From Streptomyces olivochromogenes (lineage in GTDB: Bacteria > Actinomycetota > Actinomycetes > Streptomycetales > Streptomycetaceae): 64,000 nucleotides of DNA. The position numbers and the translations under genes were made by a program. The notes beneath the pieces were generated by a model. It did not search any database, was not told the origin of the DNA, and saw only the letters and a program-made list of their open reading frames with translations. The DNA is taken from the NCBI RefSeq assembly GCF_001514115.1, contig NZ_KQ948452.1, positions 474,460-538,459 on the forward strand, in the 5' to 3' direction. The first letter of the stretch is position 1. The number at the start of each line of letters is the position of its first letter. Shown here piece by piece: positions 52,441 through 63,180 of the stretch.

Positions 52441-53660
52441 CAGCCGTTGAACGTGCCGCTCTTGACGGCCTTCCACTTGCCGCTGACGACCTGGTAGACG
52501 GTGAGCTGCTTGTTGGTGGTGTCGCCGTACTCGTCGAAGGAGACGGGGCCGGCGATGCCCTCGAACTTCGTCTTCTGGACCTCGTCCACGATCTTGGCGC
52601 GGGCGCCGTCGGGGACCTTGCCGTCCTTCACGACGTTGGCGATCGCCTTGATGATGGCGGTCGCGGCGTCGTAGGAGTAGCCGCCGTACGTGCCGTAGTC
52701 GCCCTTGAGGCCGGAGGCCTTGTACTTCTTGATGAAGTCCGCGGCGGAGGGCAGGGAGTCGACGGGCTGGCCGACCGAGGTGACCAGGTCGCCCTCGGAG
52801 GTCTTGCCGGCGGTCTGGATGTAGGTGTCGCTGAACATGCCGTCACCACCGAACAGCGGGACCTTGACTCCGCCGTCCTTGAGCTGCTTGGTGAGCTTCT
52901 CCGACTCGTCGTACTGGCCGCCGTAGTAGACCAGGTCGGCCTTGGACTTCTTGATCTTGGTGACGAGGGCGGAGAAGTCGGTGTCGCCGGTGTTGACGTG
53001 GTCCTCGCCGGCGACCTTGCCGCCGTTCTTGGTGAAGCCGGCCTTGAACAGCTTGGCCAGGCCCGCGCCGTAGGTCTGCTTGTCGTCGACGACGAAGACG
53101 TTCTTCTTCTTGAGCGTGGTGGACGCGTACTCGGCCGCGAAGCCGCCCTGGAGGGCGTCGGTGGTGGCCGTGCGGAAGTACGTCTTGAACGGGCGCGACT
53201 TCGAGGTCTGCCAGTTCTTGCCCTGGGTGAGCTCGGGCGCCGTGTTGGAGGGCGAGACCTCGACCAGGTTGGCGGCCGCGAAGACCTGCTGCATCTGGGT
53301 GGCGACACCGGAGTTCAGCGGGCCGACGACGCCGAGGACCTTCTCGTTGTTGACGAGAGCGGTGGCGTTCTGCTGGCCGCTGGCCGGGATCGCCTTGTCG
53401 TCGAGCGCCTGGACCTTGAAGGTCACGCCGGGGACGGTGTTGTTCTTGTTGGCGTCGTCGACGGCGATCTGTACGCCGCCCTGGATGCCGAGGCCGGTTG
53501 CGGAGTTCTGACCGGTCAGCGGAGCGTCAACGCCGATGATGATCTCGGTCTTGCTGCTGCTGCTCTTGTCCCCGCTGTCGTCACGCGAACCGCAGGCGGT
53601 CAGCGTGAGTGCTCCGGTGGTGAGCACGGAGGTGAGTATGACCAAAGAACGCTGTCGCAC
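52440..53660 (-). CDS. livK: Branched-chain amino-acid-binding lipoprotein
   Basis: The 406-residue periplasmic-type binding protein is anchored as a lipoprotein. The signal has the lipobox LTAC with Cys23 and a following Ser/Asp linker. The type I binding fold starts at EIIIGVDAPLTGQNS. VLGVVGPLNSGVATQM, NTAPELTQG and GDTDFSALVTKIKKSKADLV are family-typical. The GTG start has GAGAGGA about 7 bases upstream. It is first in the livKHMGF order. The gap to livH carries the 10-bp array and could hold partial termination. Confidence 0.95.
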   Translation of the reverse strand: MRQRSLVILTSVLTTGALTLTACGSRDDSGDKSSSSKTEIIIGVDAPLTGQNSATGLGIQGGVQIAVDDANKNNTVPGVTFKVQALDDKAIPASGQQNATALVNNEKVLGVVGPLNSGVATQMQQVFAAANLVEVSPSNTAPELTQGKNWQTSKSRPFKTYFRTATTDALQGGFAAEYASTTLKKKNVFVVDDKQTYGAGLAKLFKAGFTKNGGKVAGEDHVNTGDTDFSALVTKIKKSKADLVYYGGQYDESEKLTKQLKDGGVKVPLFGGDGMFSDTYIQTAGKTSEGDLVTSVGQPVDSLPSAADFIKKYKASGLKGDYGTYGGYSYDAATAIIKAIANVVKDGKVPDGARAKIVDEVQKTKFEGIAGPVSFDEYGDTTNKQLTVYQVVSGKWKAVKSGTFNG

Positions 53661-54412
53661 GTTGAATCCTCTCCCTGGCGCAGCAGCCCTGCTGAGCTGC
53701 CGTGTGTCTCGCCGGGCCGTACTGGGTGAAACCGAGCCGTGCTGCAGACGCGCCCGGCGGCGCGGTGACTGGCCGTGACTCTAAGCCTGTCTGTGGGCCC
53801 GGGCATCGCCGTGGGCTGGCTTGTGACTTTCTTGTTATGACGTGCCGGTTGATGGGCTTCAGGGACGGGTATTCTCGGCCGATTTGGCGGAAATTCTTCT
53901 CGTTCCACATGTTGAGAATCCGCACTTCCGGTTGCGCGTGGGGGAAGGTCGCGGTCGGGTGCCGTCGCAGGTCGCGTGGAGTCGCCGGGAGAGGTCGCGG
54001 GAGTACGAGCCGTCGAAGAGGGAACTCCGATGCCGTATTGCGTGCGTGTTACGCAGCGTTACGTCGAGAAAAGGAAACTCGGAGTTCGGTCGGCGTGCAC
54101 GGTATTGGGCGCATCGGGTGCGGTCCGGGCGTGCAGGCTCGTGAAGGCGCGCTAAGTCACCTGAAAGAGTGGTGAGTTGCCGCTGATTTCCGATAACTCC
54201 GGCTTATTGGAGCGCGGTTGCGGCGGGCGGGGGCGGGCGCGGCGTGCGGGGGTGTGTGGGGGCGTGCGGAAGGAGTATGTGGGGGGTCGGGGCCGGGGCG
54301 GAGGTATCCGTCCTCGGTCGGGCGCGGAATCGGTCGGTCCCGGAAGGGGCCGGTGTTGACGCGCCAGCCGCTGCGGGCGGACACCTCCGCCCCGTCCCCT
54401 GCCCGCCGTCCC
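53661..54412. other. Non-coding region upstream of livK
   Basis: This 750-base stretch contains the livK promoter, with a possible minus-strand TAGAGT -10 near 53778-53783. An AT-richer segment lies at about 53820-54200, and a strongly G-rich run at 54215-54310 could form G-quadruplexes. Several short open frames exist on both strands, but none has a ribosome site, the third-position GC bias of real genes or a recognisable family. Confidence 0.5.
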
Positions 54413-54570
54413 CGACTGCCGGTGAGTAGGGGGCAGTTGTCTCCTGCCCCCTTGGCCGTGGTACCCGACTGCCGTTGAGCGGGGGGCAGTTGTGTCCTGC
54501 CCCCTTGGTCGTCGTACCTGACTGCCGTTGAGTGGGGGCAGGTGTCTGCGGCCCTTGCTCGTCGTACGCC
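54413..54570. repeat. 53-bp tandem repeat, each unit with a hairpin
   Basis: Three units start at GACTGCCG (54413, 54466, 54519). In units one and two GGGGGCAG and CTGCCCCC-type arms enclose a 5-8 base loop; unit three is more diverged. They lie just downstream of the thioesterase stop (minus strand) and might act as its terminators. Confidence 0.9.
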
Positions 54571-54601
54571 GGTGCCGGGGAGTGGTGGGTGGGGGTGGGG
54601 G

Positions 54602-55087
54602 TCAGGCCTTGCGTACGTGGGCGGCGTCGGTGGGGTTGACGTCGCGCAGGAGGCAGGTGAGGCGGGCGGTGCAGACGCGCTTGTCGTTGTCGTCGGTGAT
54701 GACGATCTCGTACGTCGCTGTCGTGCGCCCGCGGTGTACGGGGGTGGCCACGCCGGTGACGAGGCCGGAGCGGGCGCCGCGGTGGTGGGTGCAGTTCAGA
54801 TCGACGCCGACGGCGATCTTGGAGCTGCCGCCGTGGAGCATGGAGCCGACCGAGCCGAGGGTCTCCGCGAGGACGGCGGAGGCGCCGCCGTGCAGGAGGC
54901 CGTACGGCTGGGTGTTGCCCTCCACCGGCATGGTGCCGACGACCCGGTCCGCGGAGGCCTCGACGATCTGTACGCCCATGCGGGAGCCGAGGTGGCCTGC
55001 CGAGAAGAGGGCGGGCAGGTCGACGCCGAGTGCGGCGTACTCGTCGATGACCTCTTGCGGGAACTTCACTTGACTCTGCTCGCCCAT
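54602..55087 (-). CDS. PaaI-family hotdog thioesterase
   Basis: The 161-residue hotdog-fold protein has GLLHGGASAVLAETLGS (the HGG active-site turn with the acidic residue in the following helix), VGVDLNCTHHRGA and TGVATPVHRGRTTATYEI. PaaI-type enzymes release CoA from phenylacetyl or other aryl/acyl-CoA. The ATG at 55087 lacks a strong ribosome site. A palindrome about 36-58 bases upstream could be an operator. It is separated from the upstream molybdoenzyme gene by 54 bases and could be read with it. Confidence 0.88.
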   Translation of the reverse strand: MGEQSQVKFPQEVIDEYAALGVDLPALFSAGHLGSRMGVQIVEASADRVVGTMPVEGNTQPYGLLHGGASAVLAETLGSVGSMLHGGSSKIAVGVDLNCTHHRGARSGLVTGVATPVHRGRTTATYEIVITDDNDKRVCTARLTCLLRDVNPTDAAHVRKA

Positions 55088-55122
55088 GGGGGCCGGCTCC
55101 GATCGTCGTCGATCTCTCTGGC

Positions 55123-55141
55123 TGACTGGCTGAGCAAACGC

Positions 55142-55145
<4 letters not shown>
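55123..55145. promoter_or_regulatory. Palindrome CTGAGC-AAAC-GCTCAG
   Basis: A 6-bp perfect inverted repeat, with flanking GACTG/CAGTC similarity, overlaps the molybdoenzyme stop and lies upstream of the thioesterase start. It could be a TetR-type operator or a terminator hairpin. Confidence 0.35.
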
Positions 55146-57421
<2,276 letters not shown>

Positions 57422-57543
57422 CACGGGACCCCTTCGCGTGCACGTATGAAGTACGTCGGCGATCCTCGCATGCGCCGGTGACGACGAGGGTGGCCGGTCC
57501 CGGGAGGTCCGCACTGTCAGTGGGGCGTGCGAGGATCGGGGGC

Positions 57544-60273
57544 GTGGCAGAAACAGCATCGAAGAAGACCGAGAAAACCGCAGGTACGGGCCGTCCGCGG
57601 CTGATGCTCATGGATGGGCACTCGCTGGCGTACCGCGCGTTCTTCGCGCTGCCCGCGGAGAATTTCACGACCGCGACGGGTCAGCCGACGAACGCGATCT
57701 ATGGTTTCGCGTCGATGCTGGCGAACACGCTGCGTGACGAGGCGCCCACGCATTTCGCGGTGGCGTTCGACGTCTCGCGCAAGACGTGGCGCTCCGAGGA
57801 GTACACGGAGTACAAGGCGAACCGTTCGAAGACCCCGGACGAGTTCAAGGGGCAGGTCGAGCTGATCGGCGAGCTGCTGGACGCGATGCACGCGCAGCGG
57901 TTCGCGGTCGACGGCTTCGAGGCCGACGACATCATCGCGACGCTCGCCACGCAGGCCGAGGCCGAGGGCTTCGAGGTCCTGATCGTCACCGGTGACCGCG
58001 ACTCCTTCCAGCTGGTGTCCGAGCACACGACGGTGCTGTACCCCACGAAGGGCGTCTCCGAGCTGACCCGCTTCACTCCGGAGAAGGTCGTCGAGAAGTA
58101 CGGGTTGACGCCGGCGCAGTACCCCGACTTCGCGGCGCTGCGCGGCGACCCGTCGGACAACCTGCCGGGCATCCCCGGCGTCGGCGAGAAGACGGCCGCG
58201 AAGTGGATCAACCAGTTCGGTTCGTTCGCGGATCTCGTCGAGCGCGTCGACGAGGTCAAGGGCAAGGCGGGGCAGAACCTCCGCGACCACCTGGAGGCGG
58301 TGAAGCTCAACCGCCGTCTCACGGAGATGGTGAAGGACGTCGAGCTCCCGAAGACGGTCACCGACCTGGAGCGCGCGGCGTACGACCGTACGGCGGTCGT
58401 GATGGTCCTGGACACCCTGGAGATCCGCAACCCCTCCCTGCGTGAGCGGCTCTTCGCGGTCGACCCCGGGACGGAGGAGGCCGAGGCGGCCGCTCCGGTC
58501 GTCGAGGGTGTCGAGCTCGACGGGGCGGTGCTGGGTGCGGGCGAGCTGAAGCCGTGGCTCGCCGAGCACGACGGCAAGGCGGTCCTGGGTCTGGCGACCG
58601 TCGACACGTGGGCGCTGGGTTCGGGGTCGGTGGCCGAGGTCGCGCTGGCCGCGGCGGACGGGGCGGCGGCGTGGTTCGACCCCTCGCGGCTGGACGGGGC
58701 CGACGAGAACGCGTTCGCGAAGTGGCTCGCCGACCCCAAGAAGCCCAAGGTGCTGCACAACGCCAAGGGCGCGATGCGGGTCTTCGCCGAGCACGGGTGG
58801 ACGATCGAGGGCGTGTCCATGGACACCGCGCTCGCCGCGTATCTGGTGAAGCCGGGCCGCCGCTCCTTCGCGCTGGACGCGCTGTCCCTGGAGTACCTGG
58901 GCCGGGAGCTGGGGCCCGCCGCGGCGGCCGACGGTCAGCTGGCCTTCGGCGCGGACGACCAGGCCGAGGCCGAGGCGCTGATGGTGCAGGCCCGCACGAT
59001 CCTCGACCTGGGCGAGGCGTTCGGCGAGAAGCTGGCGGAGGTCGGCGCGGCCGAGCTGCTGCGCGACATGGAGCTGCCCACGTCGGCGCTGCTGGCCCGG
59101 CTGGAGCGGCACGGCATCGCGGCGGACCGGGCGCACCTGGAAGCCATGGAGCAGATGTTCGCCGGCGCTGTGCAGCAGGCGGTGAAGGAGGCCCACGCCT
59201 CCGTCGGGCACGAGTTCAACCTCGGCTCGCCCAAGCAGCTCCAGGAGGTCTTCTTCGGCGAGCTGGACCTGCCCAAGACGAAGAAGACGAAGACCGGTTA
59301 CACGACGGACGCGGACGCGCTGGCGTGGCTGGCCACGCAGACCGACCACGAGCTGCCGGTCATCATGCTGCGCCACCGTGAGCAGGCCAGGCTGCGGGTG
59401 ACGGTCGAGGGCCTGATCAAGACGATCGCCGCGGACGGCCGCATCCACACCACGTTCAACCAGACGGTGGCCGCGACGGGCCGGCTCTCGTCGGTGGACC
59501 CGAACCTGCAGAACATCCCGGTCCGTACGGAGGAGGGCCGCGCGATCCGCCGCGGCTTCGTGGTCGGTGAGGGCTTCGAGTCCCTCATGACGGCCGACTA
59601 CAGCCAGATCGAACTGCGCGTGATGGCCCATCTGTCCGAGGACGAGGGCCTGTTGGAGGCGTTCACGTCGGGCGAGGACCTGCACACGACGGTGGCGTCA
59701 CAGGTGTTCTCGGTCGAGCGTTCGGCGGTCGACGCGGAGATGCGACGCAAGATCAAGGCGATGTCGTACGGCCTTGCCTACGGGCTGTCGGCGTTCGGTC
59801 TCTCCCAGCAGCTGAACATCGACGCGGGTGAGGCGCGTGCGTTGATGGACACGTACTTCGAGCGGTTCGGAGGCGTACGGGACTATCTGCGCCGCGCGGT
59901 CGACGAGGCCCGCGCCACGGGCTACACGGCGACGCTCTTCGGGCGCCGCCGCTATCTGCCCGACCTCAACAGCGACAACCGGCAGCGTCGCGAGGCCGCC
60001 GAGCGCATGGCGCTCAACGCCCCCATCCAGGGCACGGCAGCGGACATCGTCAAGATCGCGATGCTGAACGTGGACCGGGCGCTGCGCGAGGCCGGGCTCA
60101 AGTCCCGCATGCTCCTCCAGGTCCACGACGAAATCGTCCTGGAGATCGCTCCCGGAGAGCGGGCCAGGACCGAGGAACTCGTCCGTCGCGAGATGGCGTC
60201 CGCCGTTCATCTCCGGGCGCCCCTCGACGTCTCCGTCGGCGCGGGCCCCGACTGGGAATCCGCAGCGCACTAG
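57544..60273 (+). CDS. polA: DNA polymerase I
   Basis: The 909-residue repair polymerase has an N-terminal 5'-3' nuclease (about 20-320; LMLMDGHSLAYRAFFALP, FEADDIIATLA, TGDRDSFQLV, GIPGVGEKTAAKW). The middle domain (about 320-510) lacks the DxE metal motif of proofreading exonucleases (it reads VLGLATVDTW). The polymerase domain shows TADYSQIELRVMAHLS (motif A), RRKIKAMSYGLAYG (O-helix, motif B) and QVHDEIVLE (motif C). The start is the GTG at 57544 preceded by GAGGA/GGGGG; a longer frame upstream is unsupported. Confidence 0.97.
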   Translation: MAETASKKTEKTAGTGRPRLMLMDGHSLAYRAFFALPAENFTTATGQPTNAIYGFASMLANTLRDEAPTHFAVAFDVSRKTWRSEEYTEYKANRSKTPDEFKGQVELIGELLDAMHAQRFAVDGFEADDIIATLATQAEAEGFEVLIVTGDRDSFQLVSEHTTVLYPTKGVSELTRFTPEKVVEKYGLTPAQYPDFAALRGDPSDNLPGIPGVGEKTAAKWINQFGSFADLVERVDEVKGKAGQNLRDHLEAVKLNRRLTEMVKDVELPKTVTDLERAAYDRTAVVMVLDTLEIRNPSLRERLFAVDPGTEEAEAAAPVVEGVELDGAVLGAGELKPWLAEHDGKAVLGLATVDTWALGSGSVAEVALAAADGAAAWFDPSRLDGADENAFAKWLADPKKPKVLHNAKGAMRVFAEHGWTIEGVSMDTALAAYLVKPGRRSFALDALSLEYLGRELGPAAAADGQLAFGADDQAEAEALMVQARTILDLGEAFGEKLAEVGAAELLRDMELPTSALLARLERHGIAADRAHLEAMEQMFAGAVQQAVKEAHASVGHEFNLGSPKQLQEVFFGELDLPKTKKTKTGYTTDADALAWLATQTDHELPVIMLRHREQARLRVTVEGLIKTIAADGRIHTTFNQTVAATGRLSSVDPNLQNIPVRTEEGRAIRRGFVVGEGFESLMTADYSQIELRVMAHLSEDEGLLEAFTSGEDLHTTVASQVFSVERSAVDAEMRRKIKAMSYGLAYGLSAFGLSQQLNIDAGEARALMDTYFERFGGVRDYLRRAVDEARATGYTATLFGRRRYLPDLNSDNRQRREAAERMALNAPIQGTAADIVKIAMLNVDRALREAGLKSRMLLQVHDEIVLEIAPGERARTEELVRREMASAVHLRAPLDVSVGAGPDWESAAH

Positions 60274-60289
60274 CCCCCGGCGAACGAGC

Positions 60290-60392
60290 CCCTGCAACCC
60301 CGGCCCAGGGTCCCGACCCTGCGACCCCGGCCCAGGGTCCCGACCCTGCGACCCCGGCCCAGGGTCCCCACCCTGGAACCCTGGCCCAGGGG
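60290..60392. repeat. 27-bp tandem repeat downstream of polA
   Basis: CCCTGCGACCCCGGCCCAGG plus GTCCCGA is repeated at 60290, 60317 and 60344, with a decayed fourth copy at 60371. Each contains a CCCTG...CAGGG pairing. Confidence 0.95.
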
Positions 60393-60453
60393 CCCAGCGC
60401 CGGGCCGGTCCCGGTCTCGGGTCCCGGTCCCCGGTCTCGGGCGTCGCGTCCCG

Positions 60454-60525
60454 GGTTCCGGTTCCGGCCTCGGTCCCGGTTCCGGCCTCGGTCCCGGTTC
60501 CGGCCTCGGTCCCGGTTCCGGCCTC
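60454..60525. repeat. 18-bp tandem repeat downstream of polA
   Basis: GGTCCCGGTTCCGGCCTC is repeated exactly at 60472, 60490 and 60508, with an imperfect copy before it. A TTCGG run near 60630 continues the low-complexity character. No gene is supported between 60274 and 61186. Confidence 0.95.
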
Positions 60526-60850
60526 GGGCCCGGGTCCGGCGTGGGCCTCAGCCCCGGCGTCGGTTCCGGCCTCGGGGCCCGGTCCCGGGCGGGCCCCGGC
60601 TGTGGGTCTCGGCCCCGGCGCCGGGCCGATTCGGTTCGGTTCGGTTCCCGGGCGGCGCTGGTCGTGGCTCCGCTCGCTCCCGGCGTCGGGTGCCCTGCGT
60701 GCGGATTGTGCGCCGGTGTGGACAGATGCCCCACCCCGCTCCGGGGAAGCCCCCGCCCGTAGGGCACCCCCCTCGCCGCCGCTTGCGGCGCAAGCCGTCC
60801 CGCGCTCCGCCGCGCGAGCCGCCCGCGGGGAAAGTGGCCCCCGCTCTGTC

Positions 60851-61030
60851 GTGCCAGCCGCCCGCAGGGAATGTCCGCCTCAGCCCCGTCGCGCGCTGCC
60901 CGCAGGGAAAGTCGCCCCCCGCCGCCCCGTCGTGCCAGCCGCCCGCAGGGAATGTCTGCCTCAGCCCCGTCGTGCGCGCTGCCCGCAGGGAAAGTCGCCC
61001 CCCGCCCCGTCGTACGCGCTGCCCGCAGGG
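60851..61030. repeat. About 81-bp direct repeat with CCCGCAGGGAAAG motifs
   Basis: GTGCCAGCCGCCCGCAGGGA begins units at 60851 and 60932. Within each unit a second GCCCGCAGGGAAAGTCGCCC half appears, so GCCCGCAGGG occurs at about 40-base spacing. A partial third unit ends near 61030. Confidence 0.85.
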
Positions 61031-61186
61031 TGGTGTTCTTTCGTTGGTCGCCCGTAGGGCATGGGCCCTCTCCGGTGGGCCGGAGGTGCAGGGTGAGGGG
61101 GCTCTGTTCAACCCCCGGAGGGAACCGTCACTCGCGTGGCCCTCGGAAAGACGCCCTCCGTGCAAGGGGACCGTAAGGATGCGGGC

Positions 61187-62149
61187 ATGGGTACAAGCAT
61201 GCTCAACCGTCGCACGGCCATGGCCACAGCCGTCGTCTCGGCGCTGCTCGCGCCGGTACCCGCGGTGGCCGCGAGCGCGAGCACCGCCCAGGTGCCCGCG
61301 GCCTGCCGTTCCACCCGCAACCCCGAGCTCGCCGCCCGGATGTCCCGCGACATCGGGGCGGCCCTGTCGTCACGCCAGGGCACCGTCGCCGTGGCGGTGC
61401 GCGACGACAACAGTGACCTGACCTGCTCCTTCGCGAGTGAACGTCAGTACGACTCGGCGAGCGTCGTCAAGCTCACGATCATGGAGGCCACCCTGCGCCG
61501 CGCGGACATGCTGCGGCGCACCCTCACGAACTGGGAGCGCGCCAACGTACGCCCCATGATCACGATCTCGGACAACACCGCGACCCAGCATCTGTGGAAC
61601 GACCTGGGCCGCACCTACCTCGGCCGTTTCCTGGACCGTGTCGGAACGCGCCGCACCGAGCTCGGCCCGGCCGGCTACTGGGGCCTGACCCGCACCACGG
61701 CCGACGACCAGATGCGGCTGCTGGGCGTGCTCACAGGTGCCCGTTCCTTCCTGAAGAACCGCGCCTACGGCCTGAAACTGCTCAGCCAGGTCCGTGACGA
61801 CCAGCGCTGGGGCGTCCCCGCCGGCATGCCGCGCGGCCTGCAGGCGCACATCAAGAACGGCTGGCTGCCCCGGTCCACCCACGGCTGGCGCGTCCACAGC
61901 GTCGGTGTGTTCACCGGCTCCCACCGCACGTACCGCATCGTCGTCCTGTCGCACGACAACCCGACGATGGGGTACGGGGTCCGCACCATCGAGCGCATCG
62001 CCCAGGCCGTCCACCGCGGCCTCAGCCGCAGGCGCGGCGCCGTCCAGGGGCTCACTCCGGAGAACAGGATCAGCGAGGTGTCGGACGGTTCGGCGCCGCG
62101 CGGACCGGTGCGGGGCTGGGACGGGCCGGAGCGGGGCGCCACACCCTGA
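61187..62149 (+). CDS. Exported serine hydrolase of class A beta-lactamase fold
   Basis: The 320-residue exported protein has NRRTAMATAVVSALLAP, a possible twin-arginine signal, cleaved near residue 30. The active-site motifs are Ser92-V-V-Lys95 (SxxK), Ser128-Asp129-Asn130 (SDN) and Lys223-Asn-Gly (KTG equivalent). The omega-loop Glu166 motif of true class A enzymes is not recognisable (the region reads RRTELGPAGYWG), so efficient beta-lactam hydrolysis is doubtful. A cell-wall or esterase role is possible. The ATG at 61187 follows AAGGA by 7 bases. The basic, low-complexity last 25 residues overlap a convergent gene. Confidence 0.87.
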   Translation: MGTSMLNRRTAMATAVVSALLAPVPAVAASASTAQVPAACRSTRNPELAARMSRDIGAALSSRQGTVAVAVRDDNSDLTCSFASERQYDSASVVKLTIMEATLRRADMLRRTLTNWERANVRPMITISDNTATQHLWNDLGRTYLGRFLDRVGTRRTELGPAGYWGLTRTTADDQMRLLGVLTGARSFLKNRAYGLKLLSQVRDDQRWGVPAGMPRGLQAHIKNGWLPRSTHGWRVHSVGVFTGSHRTYRIVVLSHDNPTMGYGVRTIERIAQAVHRGLSRRRGAVQGLTPENRISEVSDGSAPRGPVRGWDGPERGATP

Positions 62150-62924
62150 CCCCGACGGCGTACAGCGCGAGGCCGAGCACGAGACCCGCTCCCGCGCCGA
62201 AACAGAGCGCCGGGATCAACTCCCAGGGCTTCGCGCGGGTGCCCCAGTAGGCCCACCAGCGTGACGCCCGCTGCACGGCGCCCATCAGCCCGCAGCCGCC
62301 GATGACGGCGGCGGCCAGCCACCGGTCGGAACGCGAGAGCACCGGCACCCCCACCGGTTCGGCCGAGGGCGCCCGGCGCAGCGCGACGCTCACGAAGGCC
62401 ACGATCACGACGGCCCCCACCAGCGAACTGCCGTACTGCGCGTAGGTGAACACCGGCGTGCCGTCGGCGTTCCTCGACAGGACGGGGACCAGCCGAACTC
62501 CCCACCGGTCGTGGTGCGTGAACGCGTCCCACACGACGTGTGTCAGCGCGCCGAGCACCGCGGAGGCGTACCACCACAGTGCGGCCGAGGAGCGCACCGG
62601 CCCGCGCGGTGTCCCGCAGCGCAGCAGAGTCGCGGGACCGCCCTGACGGGCCCGTGGCAGCAACGCCACCAAGGGTTCGCGCAGTATCAGCCAGGCACCC
62701 ACCAACGCGCAGGCGACGAGTACGTCGAAGGTGAGGACACCCGTGAACGAGTGGGTGAAGTCGCCGAACTCCATCGCTCCGGGGACCACGCTCGCCGCGT
62801 AGTAGGTCATGTCGGGGGCGAAGGAACCGGCCACGAGTGCCGCGGGCGCGAGGCGGCCGCGGCCGCTTCCGTCGCCGCGCAGGGCGGGCAGTACGGCCGC
62901 CGCGTGGCTGAGGGTGAAGGGCAA
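62070..62924 (-). CDS. DUF4184 family membrane protein
   Basis: The 284-residue integral membrane protein starts with the family signature (M)PFTLSHAAAVLPAL if the TTG at 62924 is used. That codon has AGGGGGA about 4 bases upstream, so I prefer it over an upstream ATG at 63020. Other DUF4184 features are SFAPDMTYYA, FTHSFTGVLTFDV, LTHVVWDAFTHHDRWG and several membrane helices. Conserved His/Asp residues suggest a metal-dependent membrane enzyme, but the function is unknown. Its 3' end overlaps the convergent hydrolase by 80 bases. Confidence 0.85.
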   Translation of the reverse strand: MPFTLSHAAAVLPALRGDGSGRGRLAPAALVAGSFAPDMTYYAASVVPGAMEFGDFTHSFTGVLTFDVLVACALVGAWLILREPLVALLPRARQGGPATLLRCGTPRGPVRSSAALWWYASAVLGALTHVVWDAFTHHDRWGVRLVPVLSRNADGTPVFTYAQYGSSLVGAVVIVAFVSVALRRAPSAEPVGVPVLSRSDRWLAAAVIGGCGLMGAVQRASRWWAYWGTRAKPWELIPALCFGAGAGLVLGLALYAVGVRVWRPAPARPSPAPVRAAPNRPTPR

Positions 62925-63180
62925 AGCGTCCCCCTGTGGCAGACGGTGGTCTGATATGTCGGCCCCGGTGATCTCCGGCGCCCAGTATGAGGGACGTATG
63001 AAAATGTCCGCGGGCTCCACCCCGCGGTGCGTGTTCTCTTGGACAATCCCACATGGCCAACCGGTGAAAATCGGGCACGAACGGGTGCCCGGGCGACGGA
63101 AGTTGTCGTAGGGTCGCCTGGGTCACTGAGCCAGCGAACGCGCGGTGCGCGGGCGGTCGTCCACGGGAGGGGTTCACTCA

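Noticed and set aside
53702..54175. A possible 157-residue gene upstream of livK
   Set aside because: It has no ribosome site, no GC3 bias and no recognisable domain; it overlaps the livK promoter.
63060..63180. A c-di-AMP (ydaO) riboswitch before the lytic transglycosylase
   Set aside because: Such riboswitches precede some Streptomyces cell-wall hydrolases, but I could not find the conserved paired blocks here.
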